Shown here: positions 46,182 through 56,098 of the stretch, one piece after another
How the letters are laid out: each line of letters opens with the position of its first letter
Position numbering within the stretch: position 1 is the stretch's first letter
DNA from: Echinarachnius parma
Taxonomy: Eukaryota > Echinodermata > Echinoidea > Clypeasteroida > Echinarachniidae
Length of the DNA: 64,000 bases
Assembly: GCA_037951105.1 (NCBI GenBank)
Contig: JBAMJV010009403.1
Location: 1-64,000 of the forward strand
Direction: 5' to 3'
Translations under genes and position numbers: made by a program
Notes under the pieces: generated by a model
Database searches by the model: none
Seen by the model: the letters and a program-made list of their open reading frames with translations, nothing else
Told to the model about the DNA's origin: nothing

Positions 46182-46255
46182 TGGGGTTCCAATGGGATTC
46201 GAACCTGAGACCTCCAAATTGCTAGACCGGTGCTTATATCGACTGAGCTCTAGAA
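46182..46255 (-). repeat. tRNA-Ala-like SINE head, unit b
   Basis: It is the same arrangement as unit a but more decayed: the A-box region reads 'agctcagtcgatataagc' and the B box 'aggttcgaatccc'. Confidence 0.65.
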
Positions 46256-46377
46256 AACCCTAGTACGGCGCTCATCCCTGAAACCCCTTACATTTCATTG
46301 CTCGAGTGGTAAGAAGCTATTTTCCACTCGAGCAATACAAATTAAAAGGTTTTAGGGATGAGCGCCGCACTAGGGTT

Positions 46378-46461
46378 TTATTTAGCCCAGTTAGCCCAGT
46401 CGGTAATAGCACCGGTCTAGCAATCCGGAGTTCTCGGGTTCAAATCCCGTTCGAATCACAT
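46378..46461 (+). repeat. tRNA-Ala-like SINE head, unit c
   Basis: The A box region is partly duplicated ('agcccagttagcccagtcgg') and the B box reads 'gggttcaaatccc'. It is the inner unit of the right arm, facing unit b. Confidence 0.65.
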
Positions 46462-46688
46462 TATCTTTGCTCTTTTTCAATCACATTATATATTTCTTGT
46501 GAGTTTTTTGTATATGTTTAAATTAATTATTACAAAAAAACTGTATCACTTCAGTGATCCCTCGCATATATTATCCAAAGTGGATGTTTATCCTTTGGGT
46601 TTATGTCAGGTTTATAATAGCTTCTGACCACTCGAGCAATGAAAATTAAAGGGTTTCAGGATGTCAGGGATGAGCGCCGTACTAGGGT

Positions 46689-46763
46689 TTTCTGTAGCTC
46701 AGTCGGTAAGAGCACCGGTCTAGCAATCCGGAGGTCTCGGGTTCAAATCCCGTTGGTATCCCA
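46689..46763 (+). repeat. tRNA-Ala-like SINE head, unit d
   Basis: It is the best preserved unit: 'tgtagctcagtcggtaagag', anticodon stem CCGG/CCGG around a loop with AGC, then 'cgggttcaaatcccg'. Mismatch at the base of the anticodon stem and a poor acceptor stem argue against a functional tRNA. Confidence 0.7.
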
Positions 46764-46800
46764 TTTGCTTTGCTCTTTTTGAATCACATTTTATATTTCT

Positions 46801-47719
46801 AGTCAGTTTCTTGATATTAAAATATGATACAAATATGGTTTTAGGCGACATATGTGCTAGGCACAACAATACATTCAATTATATCGGCGATATTTCACCT
46901 AATTCCAACTTTACACAAAAAGGAAATAAGTCGGATATTGCAGATAACATGTATGGGGGGGGGGGGGTGGTGAGGGTTCTCATATGCTTCTTCGATAAGT
47001 AAGTCAATATTATAAAATACGACACAAGCAATGAGTACTTCTCATGGTAATAAGTGTTATCAGAACAATGTGCATTGTTCTGCTCTGTTGGGGTAAAACA
47101 AATTATACTCTGAAGCTGAAACCAATACAAATATAACGCAAATGGTTTTGTAACAATTTACATGTGTTATATCATATTTGATTACTGAAGCTTAATTTAA
47201 TCTTTAATTATGAAAAAGGCACCTCTTTCATAAATAGGTATCAATTGAAAGCTTTTGATTCTATATGTTGCTGCTTACTAAGTATTTGCGTGTTCTATGT
47301 TGTGGTCTTCTACAATGAAATCAAAAGAGGGTATTCTTATACTATAACAATTAAAATGTTTATGTCACCGTGACTTGTTTAAAAATTCATTTTAGGAGTT
47401 TGTACAAATTTTACCGAATGGTATAATATCTAATCAATTTGATTAGTCCAGTGACCAGATGCAACAAAATTGGTATATTTATTATCATGATTATTTGATG
47501 TAGGGATGCAAGTAATCATGCCTACAAGTAATTCCTTATGTTTGTAGAACTGCAATAATTGTAATGAAGTTCATTAATGTTAGCCTATTATTGTTGTCTT
47601 TTTTCCCAGTAGATAACACATATCCTTTAACATTTGCATGTTAGAATACGAAATACATGATATCTGTCTATCTATATAGTACATATAATTTGTTATTGTA
47701 TTGTATTGCTAAAACGCAG
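46801..47719. other. NLR intron sequence; no gene seen
   Basis: AT-rich. A 13-base G run lies at about 46955, and nothing else was recognised. Confidence 0.45.
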
Positions 47720-47878
47720 ATTGAACAAGGAGAACCCCTTTCACTCGAATCGCGAAGAAGACGGGTCTCCCCATCCGAGGGTGAAGCCGCTACTTCCAGC
47801 TATTCAAAGAGTCGGTCACCTGGCATCTTGCATCGATGCAGGAAACATCTCAAGCGTCTTACGTCACGACCTAAAAAG
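47720..47878 (+). CDS. NLR exon 4: basic Ser/Arg module
   Basis: It has 53 codons, phase 0-0, with acceptor 'aacgcag' and donor AAG then GTTAAA (weak at +4/+5). The encoded SRSPGILHRCRKHLKRLT is the clearest copy of the module. The central Ser stretch (SYSKSRSP) could be phosphorylated like an RS domain, but that is inference. It lacks the roughly 10-residue insertion present in exon 2. Confidence 0.7.
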
Positions 47879-48376
47879 GTTAAATATTATGCAGACTATT
47901 TCTATGTTGAAGTCATTATTCATACATGTAAACATAATATCAAACAATGACGTGTACATATAGTGATCTATTAACTTTCTTAATTTCAACTATCACATAT
48001 CGTTAAAAACAACTCGCAGAATACCGGATGAATCTGATGAATAAGTTATATAGTTATGAAGTCTTTCAGTTATACCCGAACCTGGCACAAACAAAGCAGC
48101 TCTTATTTCAAGTAGCATGGATATATATATTGGTTCGTTAATTTAAAAATACTCTCTACAAGTTATGTTTCATGTTTCGTGCTTCTACATTATTTGGAAC
48201 TACCTGGCAAAATGTATCATTGTGTTTGAACAAACACGGTGACAAACGATTAAAACATTTTGACAGACAATTTGTGTAAAAACGGTTACTACTTGAAGTA
48301 AACTTTAACAGGTTAACACTTTCCATATGAAGTAGTCTTATCAATACATTTGCTTTGATCTATTGAAATCATGCAG
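47879..48376. other. NLR intron; no gene seen
   Basis: AT-rich sequence without recognised repeats. Confidence 0.45.
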
Positions 48377-48565
48377 ACTAGCCATACTGAAATCAGTGAA
48401 GAAACAGGATCTACGACCACTACGCAGAGAAATAGTGATTGTAATGGAGGGAGATCATCATGTGAAAGAGCGGCTGGCGAACACAGATATTTACGGAACC
48501 CGTCACCTGCCGCATGCAGCCAATGTAGAAATCACCTGAATTGTCAGACATCGCAAGCTGAGCAG
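48377..48565 (+). CDS. NLR exon 5: diverged module, Cys/Ser-rich
   Basis: It has 63 codons, phase 0-0. The acceptor is 'catgcag' and the donor CAG then GTACAG. The exon keeps the plan of exons 2-4 (TxH/TKQ start, a polar middle, then NPSPAACSQCRNHLNCQTSQAEQV). The Arg/Lys at the end are largely replaced by Asn, Gln and Glu, so the basic character is lost. It is probably an older duplicate under different constraint. Function unknown. Confidence 0.62.
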
Positions 48566-48606
48566 GTACAGTTACTTCAAGCAGGCATAGTCCACATATT
48601 ACACAT

Positions 48607-49375
48607 ACACATCTTTGTGTCGAGCCCACCGTAGGTGGAGGGAGAATAAGGAATCCAAATTGTGTCCGTCCGTCTGTCCGTCAGTCCGTCTGTCCGTGAC
48701 GCTTTCAAACATTTGAATAACTTTCCAACCCTGCATCCGTTTGTAACCAAATTTGATTGGTAGATGCCCCTATATTGACCTCCATGATATGCTGGGGTCA
48801 AATGTCACATAAGTAGGTCAAAGGTCAAATGAGGTAAAATGTGAACGTTTTGGGGTAAGATGCTATTTGGGTCGATAACCTTCCAACCCTGCATCTGTTT
48901 GTAACCAAACTTAAATTGGTAGATGCCCTATATTGACCTCCATGAAATGCTGGGGTCAAAGGTCAAATGAGGTCAAATGTGAAAGTTTTGGGGTAAGAGT
49001 CTATTAGGGTTGATAACGTTCCAACCCTGCATCTGTTTGTAACCAAACTCGATTGGTAGATGCCCTATATTGACCTCCATGAAATGATGGGGTCAAAGGC
49101 CACAAACGTAGGTCAAAGGTCAAATGAGGTCAAATGTGAAAGTTTTGGGGTAAGAGTCTATTAGGATCGATAACTTTCCAACCCTGCATCTGTTTGTAAC
49201 CAAACTCGATTGGTAGAATGATGCCCTATATTGGCCTCCATGATATTATGGGGTCAAAGGTCACATATGTAGGTCAAAGGTCAAATTATGTCAAATTAAA
49301 AAAATTACCTGCAAGACTCTATAATGGTTGATAACTGTTCAACCCTGCATCTGTTCGTAACCAAACTTCATTGGC
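48607..49375. repeat. Tandem repeat of about 150 bp with AGGTCAAAGGTCA sites
   Basis: It opens with the hairpin 'cccaccgtaggtgg', then a TCCG/TCTG run (48660-48700), then about 4.5 copies of a unit holding 'ccaaccctgcatctgtttgt', 'ttggtagatgccctatattg' and 'ggtcaaaggtcaaatgaggt'. AGGTCAAAGGTCA, a perfect DR1 nuclear-receptor-type site, is present three times. It is non-coding and lies in the intron between exons 5 and 6. Confidence 0.82.
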
Positions 49376-49710
49376 ATGTCTGCGCGCAACTGGGCGAGAC
49401 ACATTACGGCTATCGCCTTGTTAATTGATTATCTTTGTGATTGCTTTCGTAAAGTGAGTGAATTAAAGGATACAACTTATTTATGTTTATATAATCTTGT
49501 GTATTTTATCGACCACACTGGCAAAAATTATGTGTTTATAGATATAAAACGGTTATAAAAACGCTGAAACCTAATTACAAACAAATAAAAAGGTTTAATC
49601 GAACATTTAACACCTTTGTTAAAGCACTGACACTGCTACATACAACATATTATTTGTGTAATATGAGCCAGTTAAATATGTGGTCTGTTTCAATTTCTGA
49701 ACAAATGCAG

Positions 49711-49899
49711 ACTAAACAAACAGAAACATGTGTAGAAGCGGGATCCACCTCCTTCACGTCGCAGCCAACCAGTGATGACAGAAGCGAGACCTCGTCATGT
49801 GACAGTAGTGCTGACCCACACAACCCTTCACAGACTCATGCACCTGCAATATTCACCCGATTTAGTAATGTGACGTGTCTGACATCACACTCAAAACAG
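49711..49899 (+). CDS. NLR exon 6: most diverged module
   Basis: It has 63 codons, phase 0-0. The acceptor is 'aatgcag' and the donor CAG then GTACCA. It starts TKQTET like exon 2 and ends APAIFTRFSNVTCLTSHSKQV, in which only the spacing and the Thr-Ser-x-x-Lys/Gln-x-Val end recall the basic module. The length is identical to exon 5, so those two are the closest pair. No known domain. Confidence 0.62.
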
Positions 49900-49985
49900 G
49901 TACCATGTCATTATTCCAGTATAATCGAATTTCGTCTTCATGAACTATGGAAGTGGTCTATATTTATATAGATTGGGCTCTTATA

Positions 49986-50503
49986 CAGGGTGGGCCAAAA
50001 AAAACGGAACAGGGCACTTCCCAAAATATAGTACCAAACTATTTATGTCCATCATATAGGGTGTCTTTTCCAATGAAAAACGATACCAAGAACAGTAATT
50101 TTGGACGTGTAGTTTTTGTTTTAGGACGCTGTGAGTGAGACCATGTCAGGTGCCAATTTTTGTCAATTTTTACCTATTCATGACCAGTAAAACCGCACTC
50201 ACTGCCCGTAATATCAATGCCCATTATCTCGGAACACGGCTGAGTGCACACTGTCAATGGCGCGCTGTGTATATGGTATGAAAGGCGGTGCGTGCGGGTT
50301 TACTGGCCCTGACTAGGTAGAAATTGACAAAAAACGGAATCTGACATCATGTCACTAACAGCGCCCTAGAACAAAAACTACTCAACCAAAATCACTGTTC
50401 TTGGTATCATTTTTCATTAGAAAGGACACCCTATCCATTGGACATAATAATTGCGTTGCTGTATTTTGGAAGTGCCCCGTTCCGTTTTTTGGGGGGCACC
50501 CTG
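49986..50503. mobile_element. Mariner-like MITE, family B, complete, in NLR intron 6
   Basis: It is TA-flanked, from 'cagggtgggccaaaaaaaac' to 'ttttttggggggcaccctg'. It is highly similar to 44143-44660, including the central 'cgtgcgg(g/t)tttactggccctga'. The two copies were therefore probably active together, or the introns were duplicated with their contents. Confidence 0.9.
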
Positions 50504-50698
50504 TATAGGCAAGGAAAAGGTAGACAAAATCAGGATAACAATGTACACAGTACAGACACAAACACAACAGTGTCATCTGTATGATAGTCGTAACAATACT
50601 ATCTATGTTACTTTAATCTTTATGCATGAACAAAACAACACACAATACAGATGTTAGTACTGTTTATCATATTTTGTATCAATATTCATATAAAGCAG

Positions 50699-50850
50699 AA
50701 AACAACACGGAAGAAGAATAATGACCCACATACGGTGCGTGCACAGAGCGGGCTAAAGCGTCTGTGGAAGCGGTTTCTCTCCAAACTTCACCTCATGAGG
50801 GCAGGAGACATAGAAACCAACCCAGGACCCAAGGCGAAGTCAAAGCATGA
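50699..50850 (+). CDS. NLR exon 7: 2A-type ribosome-skipping peptide
   Basis: It has 50 codons plus 2 bases, with acceptor 'aaagcag' and donor GA then GTACAT. It ends in RAGDIETNPGP, which fits the 2A consensus D(V/I)ExNPGP at every fixed position, followed by KAKSKH. The residues before it (LKRLWKRFLSKLHLM) form a basic amphipathic stretch, as expected upstream of 2A. In working 2A sequences the ribosome fails to join the final Gly (to 50827) and Pro (from 50828), giving two proteins from one mRNA. NLRs with N-terminal 2A-like sequences are known from sea urchins. Activity here is untested. Confidence 0.82.
50807..50830 (+). other. 2A skip motif DIETNPGP
   Basis: Codons GAC to CCC. The predicted break is between Gly (GGA, 50825-50827) and Pro (CCC, 50828-50830). 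All six residues required by the D-x-E-x-N-P-G-P consensus are present. Confidence 0.85.
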
Positions 50851-52054
50851 GTACATATGATTTATTATTTTTAAAGTTATATTTTGTGTTGTTTGACAGA
50901 GATATAACAAGTACAATATTGACTAAGGGTGCACATTTCAAATTGAATGGTAGAACCTTACATGCTTATCCTTTAATAAGGTGTATGTTTGTTTATTTCC
51001 GTTTTATTCAAATAAAACATAACACTGCAACATTTAACGTTGTAAGGATGAATATTTTTCCCGCAAAAACTATTCATGAGTAAGCTATACCCAGAACACA
51101 TACTGTGCAATTTGTTTGTTATATGCATTAATACAGTATTATATTATTTGTTGAAAATGAAAAATAATTAATTAAATAGAATGAAAACTTAAAGTCATGC
51201 CTGTATAGTGTCTAACTCCACGAAAATTACTTGGAGCTTCCTCGTTTCTCTTCTACCGTGTTGTTTAGCTTATGGTAAAAGAAGAATAAAATAGGGTTTG
51301 ATTTTTAAAAATGTCCCTTTAGTATGAAGATAATTATCATGGAAATCTTTTATTTGGAAAACGTTGATCAACGCTTTTGATAAAAAGTACAATTGTCGTA
51401 GCTTAACACGTCCGGATGCAGCACGCTTGGGAAATATTCCGGAGATTGAACTTTGAGCCGAGCGAGCACAAATTCCATGAATTCTGTACTACGTCTGTAA
51501 ACATACACGGGTGCGAATATCTCAAACGGATGATTATTACTGCGACAAATGTATGGCAGACCATCAGTATTCGGTGATAAAATATGAATTCGATATTCGT
51601 TTTTTTCACTAGGTAAACAGTGTTCGTTTTCTTTCAAACTTTCACAAATCTTTCAATTGTATTTTACAATGATATTGATATAGGATTGAAGTCTCAAATG
51701 TCATTTTGTGCAATATCTGACACTTTACAGGTATCACTTAAATTCAATTTCTTGATATAATGAAAACATAATGGATGAGACAATTGTTTGTTAATTTGCC
51801 TTATAATTGTTCTTAAGTAATGTCAAATTATGTAATCAATATCCAGCCTATACCTGACTTATACAGAGATCTGCAATAGGTTGCCTTACAACCCCAACAC
51901 GATTTCCTTGCATGTTGCCTTCGAGCTGTAAAATCTGACCTGGCTTGTGGTAAGCAAGGTGAATATCTCGGTTTGTTCTTTGACTAGTCCCTGATGTTTA
52001 GACTTATTAGATGTATTATCATTAATTTAATTGAATATTACATTGCTATCTCAG
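50851..52054. other. NLR intron 7; no gene seen
   Basis: AT-rich. Overlapping minus-strand frames at 51368-51637 have no recognisable domain. Confidence 0.45.
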
Positions 52055-52323
52055 TTTTAATGTAGTCCTCCGGGCTGTGGCTCGAGATATCGTCGATAGA
52101 GACACAATTGAAGCCTTGGGAAGAGAACTGGGATTCCATCAGGGAGCGATAGAGAACTACATCAAAACCAACATGCGGTCCCAAAGCGTGACTAGTGAAG
52201 GAACACTGCAGATGTTACGGGACTGGCACGACACCGTGGGGAAGGCCGAGGAGAGGCCCGTCCTAAGAGAAGCGCTGGTGAAGGGCAACCTACGTAGGAT
52301 AGCAGATGAATATCTACCGGGCG
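52055..52323 (+). CDS. NLR exon 8: Death domain
   Basis: It encodes about 89 residues with a Death-domain pattern: FNVVLRAVARDIVD, then ALGRELGF, an AIENYI helix, MLRDWHDTV (the conserved Trp) and REALVKGNLRRIADEYL. Acceptor 'tatctcag' (ending 52054) gives a one-base start that completes the two bases left by exon 7. The alternative AG at 52065 would not match phase. The donor is a strong G then GTAAGT, phase 1. Death domains recruit signalling adaptors through homotypic contacts. In this gene the domain would be the first folded unit of the post-2A product. Confidence 0.88.
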
Positions 52324-52534
52324 GTAAGTATTCATAATTAATTGTGGACGTTGATCTGATCAGGGTAATTTTGATACAATAGCATAACTCCTGTCTACGT
52401 GTATTTGGGGAATATATTGTGGAGGCAAATCTTCAAATGATAGCAGCTCGGCTAACTATTATATAACACAACTAAATTGTTGGTCATGTGTCTTGCAAAA
52501 CACGTGGCTCCCATATTATAATGTGTCTTTAAGG

Positions 52535-54308
52535 GGCCCAGTGGGGTATTGATTTTTTTTCTTCATACAAATTGATATCTTCATCTTTAAATGATCCATG
52601 GATTCTAAGCTATACAAAAATACATACATTATGGGGTAGGGGGTAGCTATTACATGGGGGGCCAGTCTGGTAAAAAAAAAAATCTATCCATTTTTTTAAT
52701 TTTCAGATCAAAATAATCTGTGAAGTGTAAGCTTTCAGAATATACCTACTTTTTGGGGACAGATAATTACTTCTGTGCTTAATTAAGGTTTAATCAATTG
52801 GCGTCGACCCTAAAATACACCGAAAAGTGCTCCTTCCAAAATCAGAATTACATATATATGTAATGTAGTCGATTGTGATGAATTATATCTGTGTTAAAAT
52901 ATAGGTTTTACATTAACTTCCGTTTTACCAAAATTAAGGTTTTTTAGACAAAAAATGCTATAACTTGAAAAACATTCATCAGAATTACTTCAAAATTGGC
53001 AGTAACATTTGTTTTCATGCAACAAACAATCCTATGATAGATTTTGCACAAACATACCTCACAAGCAAAATTATTAACAAAAATCATTCGTATTTCTGTT
53101 TTTTCTTTGAAATATGCAAATTTTATGTAAATGATGTAAATTATACAAACGGTGTCATAGGATTGTTGTGCATACCATGTAGTATCAGAATCACATAAAA
53201 GTGCCTTGATAATGTAATCACAATTACAGAAGTAGTAAAAAGAACAAGCAACAAAATATTTGATGAATATTCATGTCCTTGAGAAATGTGCATATAATTT
53301 GCATAATTAATGAGATAATTAAATTTCTCAAAAAGATTTAGATTCTCCATTGTCTCAGCTTTCCAGAAATAAATGGTTTATAGGAGTTTACTTTAAAATC
53401 AAGTAATGATTTATTCAGAATTCTTTATTAACTTGCATTTCACTGTATTTTACCAGACTGGCCCCCTTAAGGATTTTGTTATCAATGTTGTACATTTTTG
53501 GGGCCGTAAGTGATTATTTTCTGGCTTAGATTGGAGATTTGTAATTGTACTTTTCATAAATAGTCCAAATAAAATTACTCCAAATCTAAATTTTTACCAT
53601 CCAAATTGTGTTCCTCTTTTTTCAGAGTGAGCAGCAATATCTAATGTCATGCAGAAAATAAACATGGCAGTTTATTTGTGATTAGCATGCCCTAAACTTC
53701 CATTGAACCAACTACCGACTATTTATCCCGCTATTTTCCTAATTTTATCCATGTCACATTTATCAAACAAATATCAATATTGTATATATGACCTTTCAAG
53801 CTCATTTGCCGAAAATCAGATTGTTAAGACTAACATTCTAACAAAATTGAAAAGTATTTACTCAAATTCAATGAAATTAGAATTAGAGGTAATTTTAGAG
53901 GTAATCCTATTGTAAACCAAAATATGTACATTTCATATGTACATTTCTGATTTTTCGCAAAATTGCCTTTTGACTATGAAGATAGCTGAATAATGTAAAA
54001 AGCCATCATTAATTTGTTTGTATAGCATCATAATATCTATCTTTAAAATGTTGAATGTATACGCCCCTATTCCTCGGAGGAGATACGTTTTGAATGTTGA
54101 CTTGCTAACAGTTTGACATTTTATTTGTCTGTATATAATTGCTGTTTAAACTTTTATTTTAAGTCTAATTGTCTTTAATTTAGTTGGATTCCCCACGTTC
54201 TAAGGTTTCCAGAAACGTATGATTTGTAGGGGGTATCTTCAATGGTTAGAAAGATATTCCTGATATAGTAAAAGTGTGCAAAAACGTCAAATAATACCCC
54301 ACTGGGCC
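52535..54308. mobile_element. Outer MITE-like element with GGCCCAGTGGGGTATT ends
   Basis: 16-bp perfect inverted repeats, 'ggcccagtggggtatt' and 'aataccccactgggcc', bound 1774 bp in the intron after the Death exon. It holds a second inverted-repeat element and has no coding sequence. The 70-codon frame at 53703 is not recognised. Confidence 0.8.
52656..53466. mobile_element. Inner MITE nested in 52535-54308
   Basis: 19-bp perfect inverted repeats, 'gggggccagtctggtaaaa' and 'ttttaccagactggccccc', bound 811 bp. The outer and inner ends are similar in style (GGCCCAGTGGGG versus GGGGCCAGTCTGG), so related families are possible. Confidence 0.8.
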
Positions 54309-55449
54309 ACCATTATTTATTTATTCATGTCTTTTTAATTCCAAATACAGGGTAGGCAACCTCAGTTGAAACACTGCTTTATAGCCGGTACAAATACAAA
54401 TATAAGTATAATCGACATAATAGATAAGCTACGTACATTATACAAATTTAAGTCAACAGATATACAATCAGACATTACAAACAAAAATTAATACAAAACA
54501 CAATCAAAATCTGAAAGCTTAAAGCTATATGATATGACAGTAAAGGAAAACGCCCCGCACACAACTAATGAAATGTATGCATAAGAAAGAATATATTTGA
54601 AATAATATGGGATTATACTAAATTTGCCATGAAACCGCCCGTTCATTGATTTATTTGGAATACAGAACAAATTTAAAGTAACATATCGATATAGCCAAGG
54701 GGTGTATTTGAAATGTTCAATTATATGCAAAGCACACTCAAACCCTGCCGCGCGTGGCAGATAGGCTAGCTGATCGGCTAGCTATACGCCTCCATCATGT
54801 CAATGCGATGAAGCCCGGGCGGAACGATTCGAAGCTGTGAACTTTTTCAATCCATCTAATCGGGGGCGCATGAAATTTTCCGCATTTATATTTCCGCATT
54901 TTCTTTGTTATGGGTCATATTCACCCACACAAACCCTCTTTTACACTATTTCAACACTTGTTATGGCAATAGAGTGGACTTTTGTGATTTTCTTATTACT
55001 GCTCTATGGCTTTAATACATTATCTGGTTAGATTTGATTGTTTTGTTTACATTATATTGGACTAAGTTACGTAAATCACAAATATGTCTAAAGGTAATAT
55101 TAAGAGCCATTTTGTTTTTCTTAATATGCAGTGAGTTTTACGCTTGGTGTGTTTGCCCATAAAGATCAGTGTTATCAAAACAAATTATCTGACTGATTTC
55201 CCTCCAAGTGATACTTGTGAAATTTGTATCACTTTTTTATTGAATTATGTTAACGTGCAATAGAATGAGAATACATTTTTAAAAAAAATATTTTGGATTA
55301 TAACACGTAGGTTGAAGCCTGTAAATATACATTTTGTTATTATTCAAAAGTATTAGCTAAGGGTATACTACATGTTTGTATACAACTTTTGAGCGCTTGA
55401 CAAGTGCACTACCCTTCTAAAAAAACGTTAAAGCTAAACTATGATCGAT
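54309..55449. other. NLR intron sequence; no gene seen
   Basis: AT-rich. A short direct repeat or hairpin 'ggctagctgatcggctagc' lies at about 54766. Frames at 54488 and 54837 have no recognisable domain. Confidence 0.45.
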
Positions 55450-55605
55450 CGAAGTTGTCAACCTCCCCGTGGTGGATCCTGGAAACTGTACATCAGGCGA
55501 ATGACAACAACTAGAGTCAACGACAGCGTCGTGACATCACCGCATAGTAGCACCCTTGTCCGCGTCACTTGAACGCACCACGTCAGACCAACACCACTTT
55601 GAAGC

Positions 55606-56098
55606 ATGCAGCATAGCGCCAACCCACAACACGCGCCCTTGTCAGGGCGGGCATCATCTGATGTCATACGGGACGGCATCACCATCATGCAGCTGAATGT
55701 GGAAGGCATTACTACGGCCAAGATCAACATCATCGAACACCTTCTCCAAAAGCACAAACCTAGTGCTATACTAAGGACATCTCACACCTAAATATCCAAG
55801 GCGTTACCCTAGCTGCTCACACCGAGAGCGACATTCATGGCATCGCCACCTTCATAAGGAACTCTGCCAAATGGAACACAATAGCCTCATGCCATCCAGA
55901 CTCAAGCCTGGAGTGGACAGCAACATCAGTCGAAGGAGTTACAGTCACCAATGTCTACAAGCCCCCCCCCCCCCCACCTTTCGCCTTCAGACTGACTCGA
56001 TCCCAACCTTAGCCCCACCCTGCATTTACGCAGGCGACTTTACTGACCAACCTAGTGGAACTAGACGTAGACAACCTACCCTTACCATCCTCCTCTAA
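55606..56098 (+). pseudogene. Second LINE: endonuclease fragment
   Basis: The opening ITIMQLNVEGI (with the catalytic Asn) followed by KINIIEHLLQKHKPSAI is the N-terminus of APE-type endonucleases. The expected Glu motif (QETHT-type) is blurred to LRTSHT with a nearby frameshift. YAGDF at about 56030 is the central motif. A poly-C run (about 55963-55976) lies at one of the frame changes. Confidence 0.78.

Larger units (their letters stand above)
45868..46800. repeat. 0.93 kb palindrome of four tRNA-like SINE units
   Basis: Each arm holds two tandem units about 290-310 bp apart, and the arms are inverted around about 46318 ('attgctcgagtgg' against 'ccactcgagcaat'). Shared blocks around every unit include 'tttgctcttttt(c/g)aatcac', 'gagcgccg(t/c)actagggttt' and 'gcttctgaccactcgagcaa'. 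In an NLR pre-mRNA this would fold into a hairpin with a stem of about 450 bp. It lies in the intron between exons 3 and 4. Confidence 0.85.

Noticed and set aside
46689-46763. Functional tRNA-Ala(AGC) gene
   Set aside because: Good A and B boxes, but the acceptor stem and the base of the anticodon stem do not pair, and four related units lie in a SINE-like palindrome.
48577-48801. Minus-strand frame with an Arg-Thr-Asp-Gly run
   Set aside because: Translation of the TCCG/TCTG simple run at the start of the AGGTCA repeat.
48655-49375. CRISPR-like array
   Set aside because: The units of about 150 bp are repeated throughout, with no short repeat-spacer alternation, and the genome is animal.
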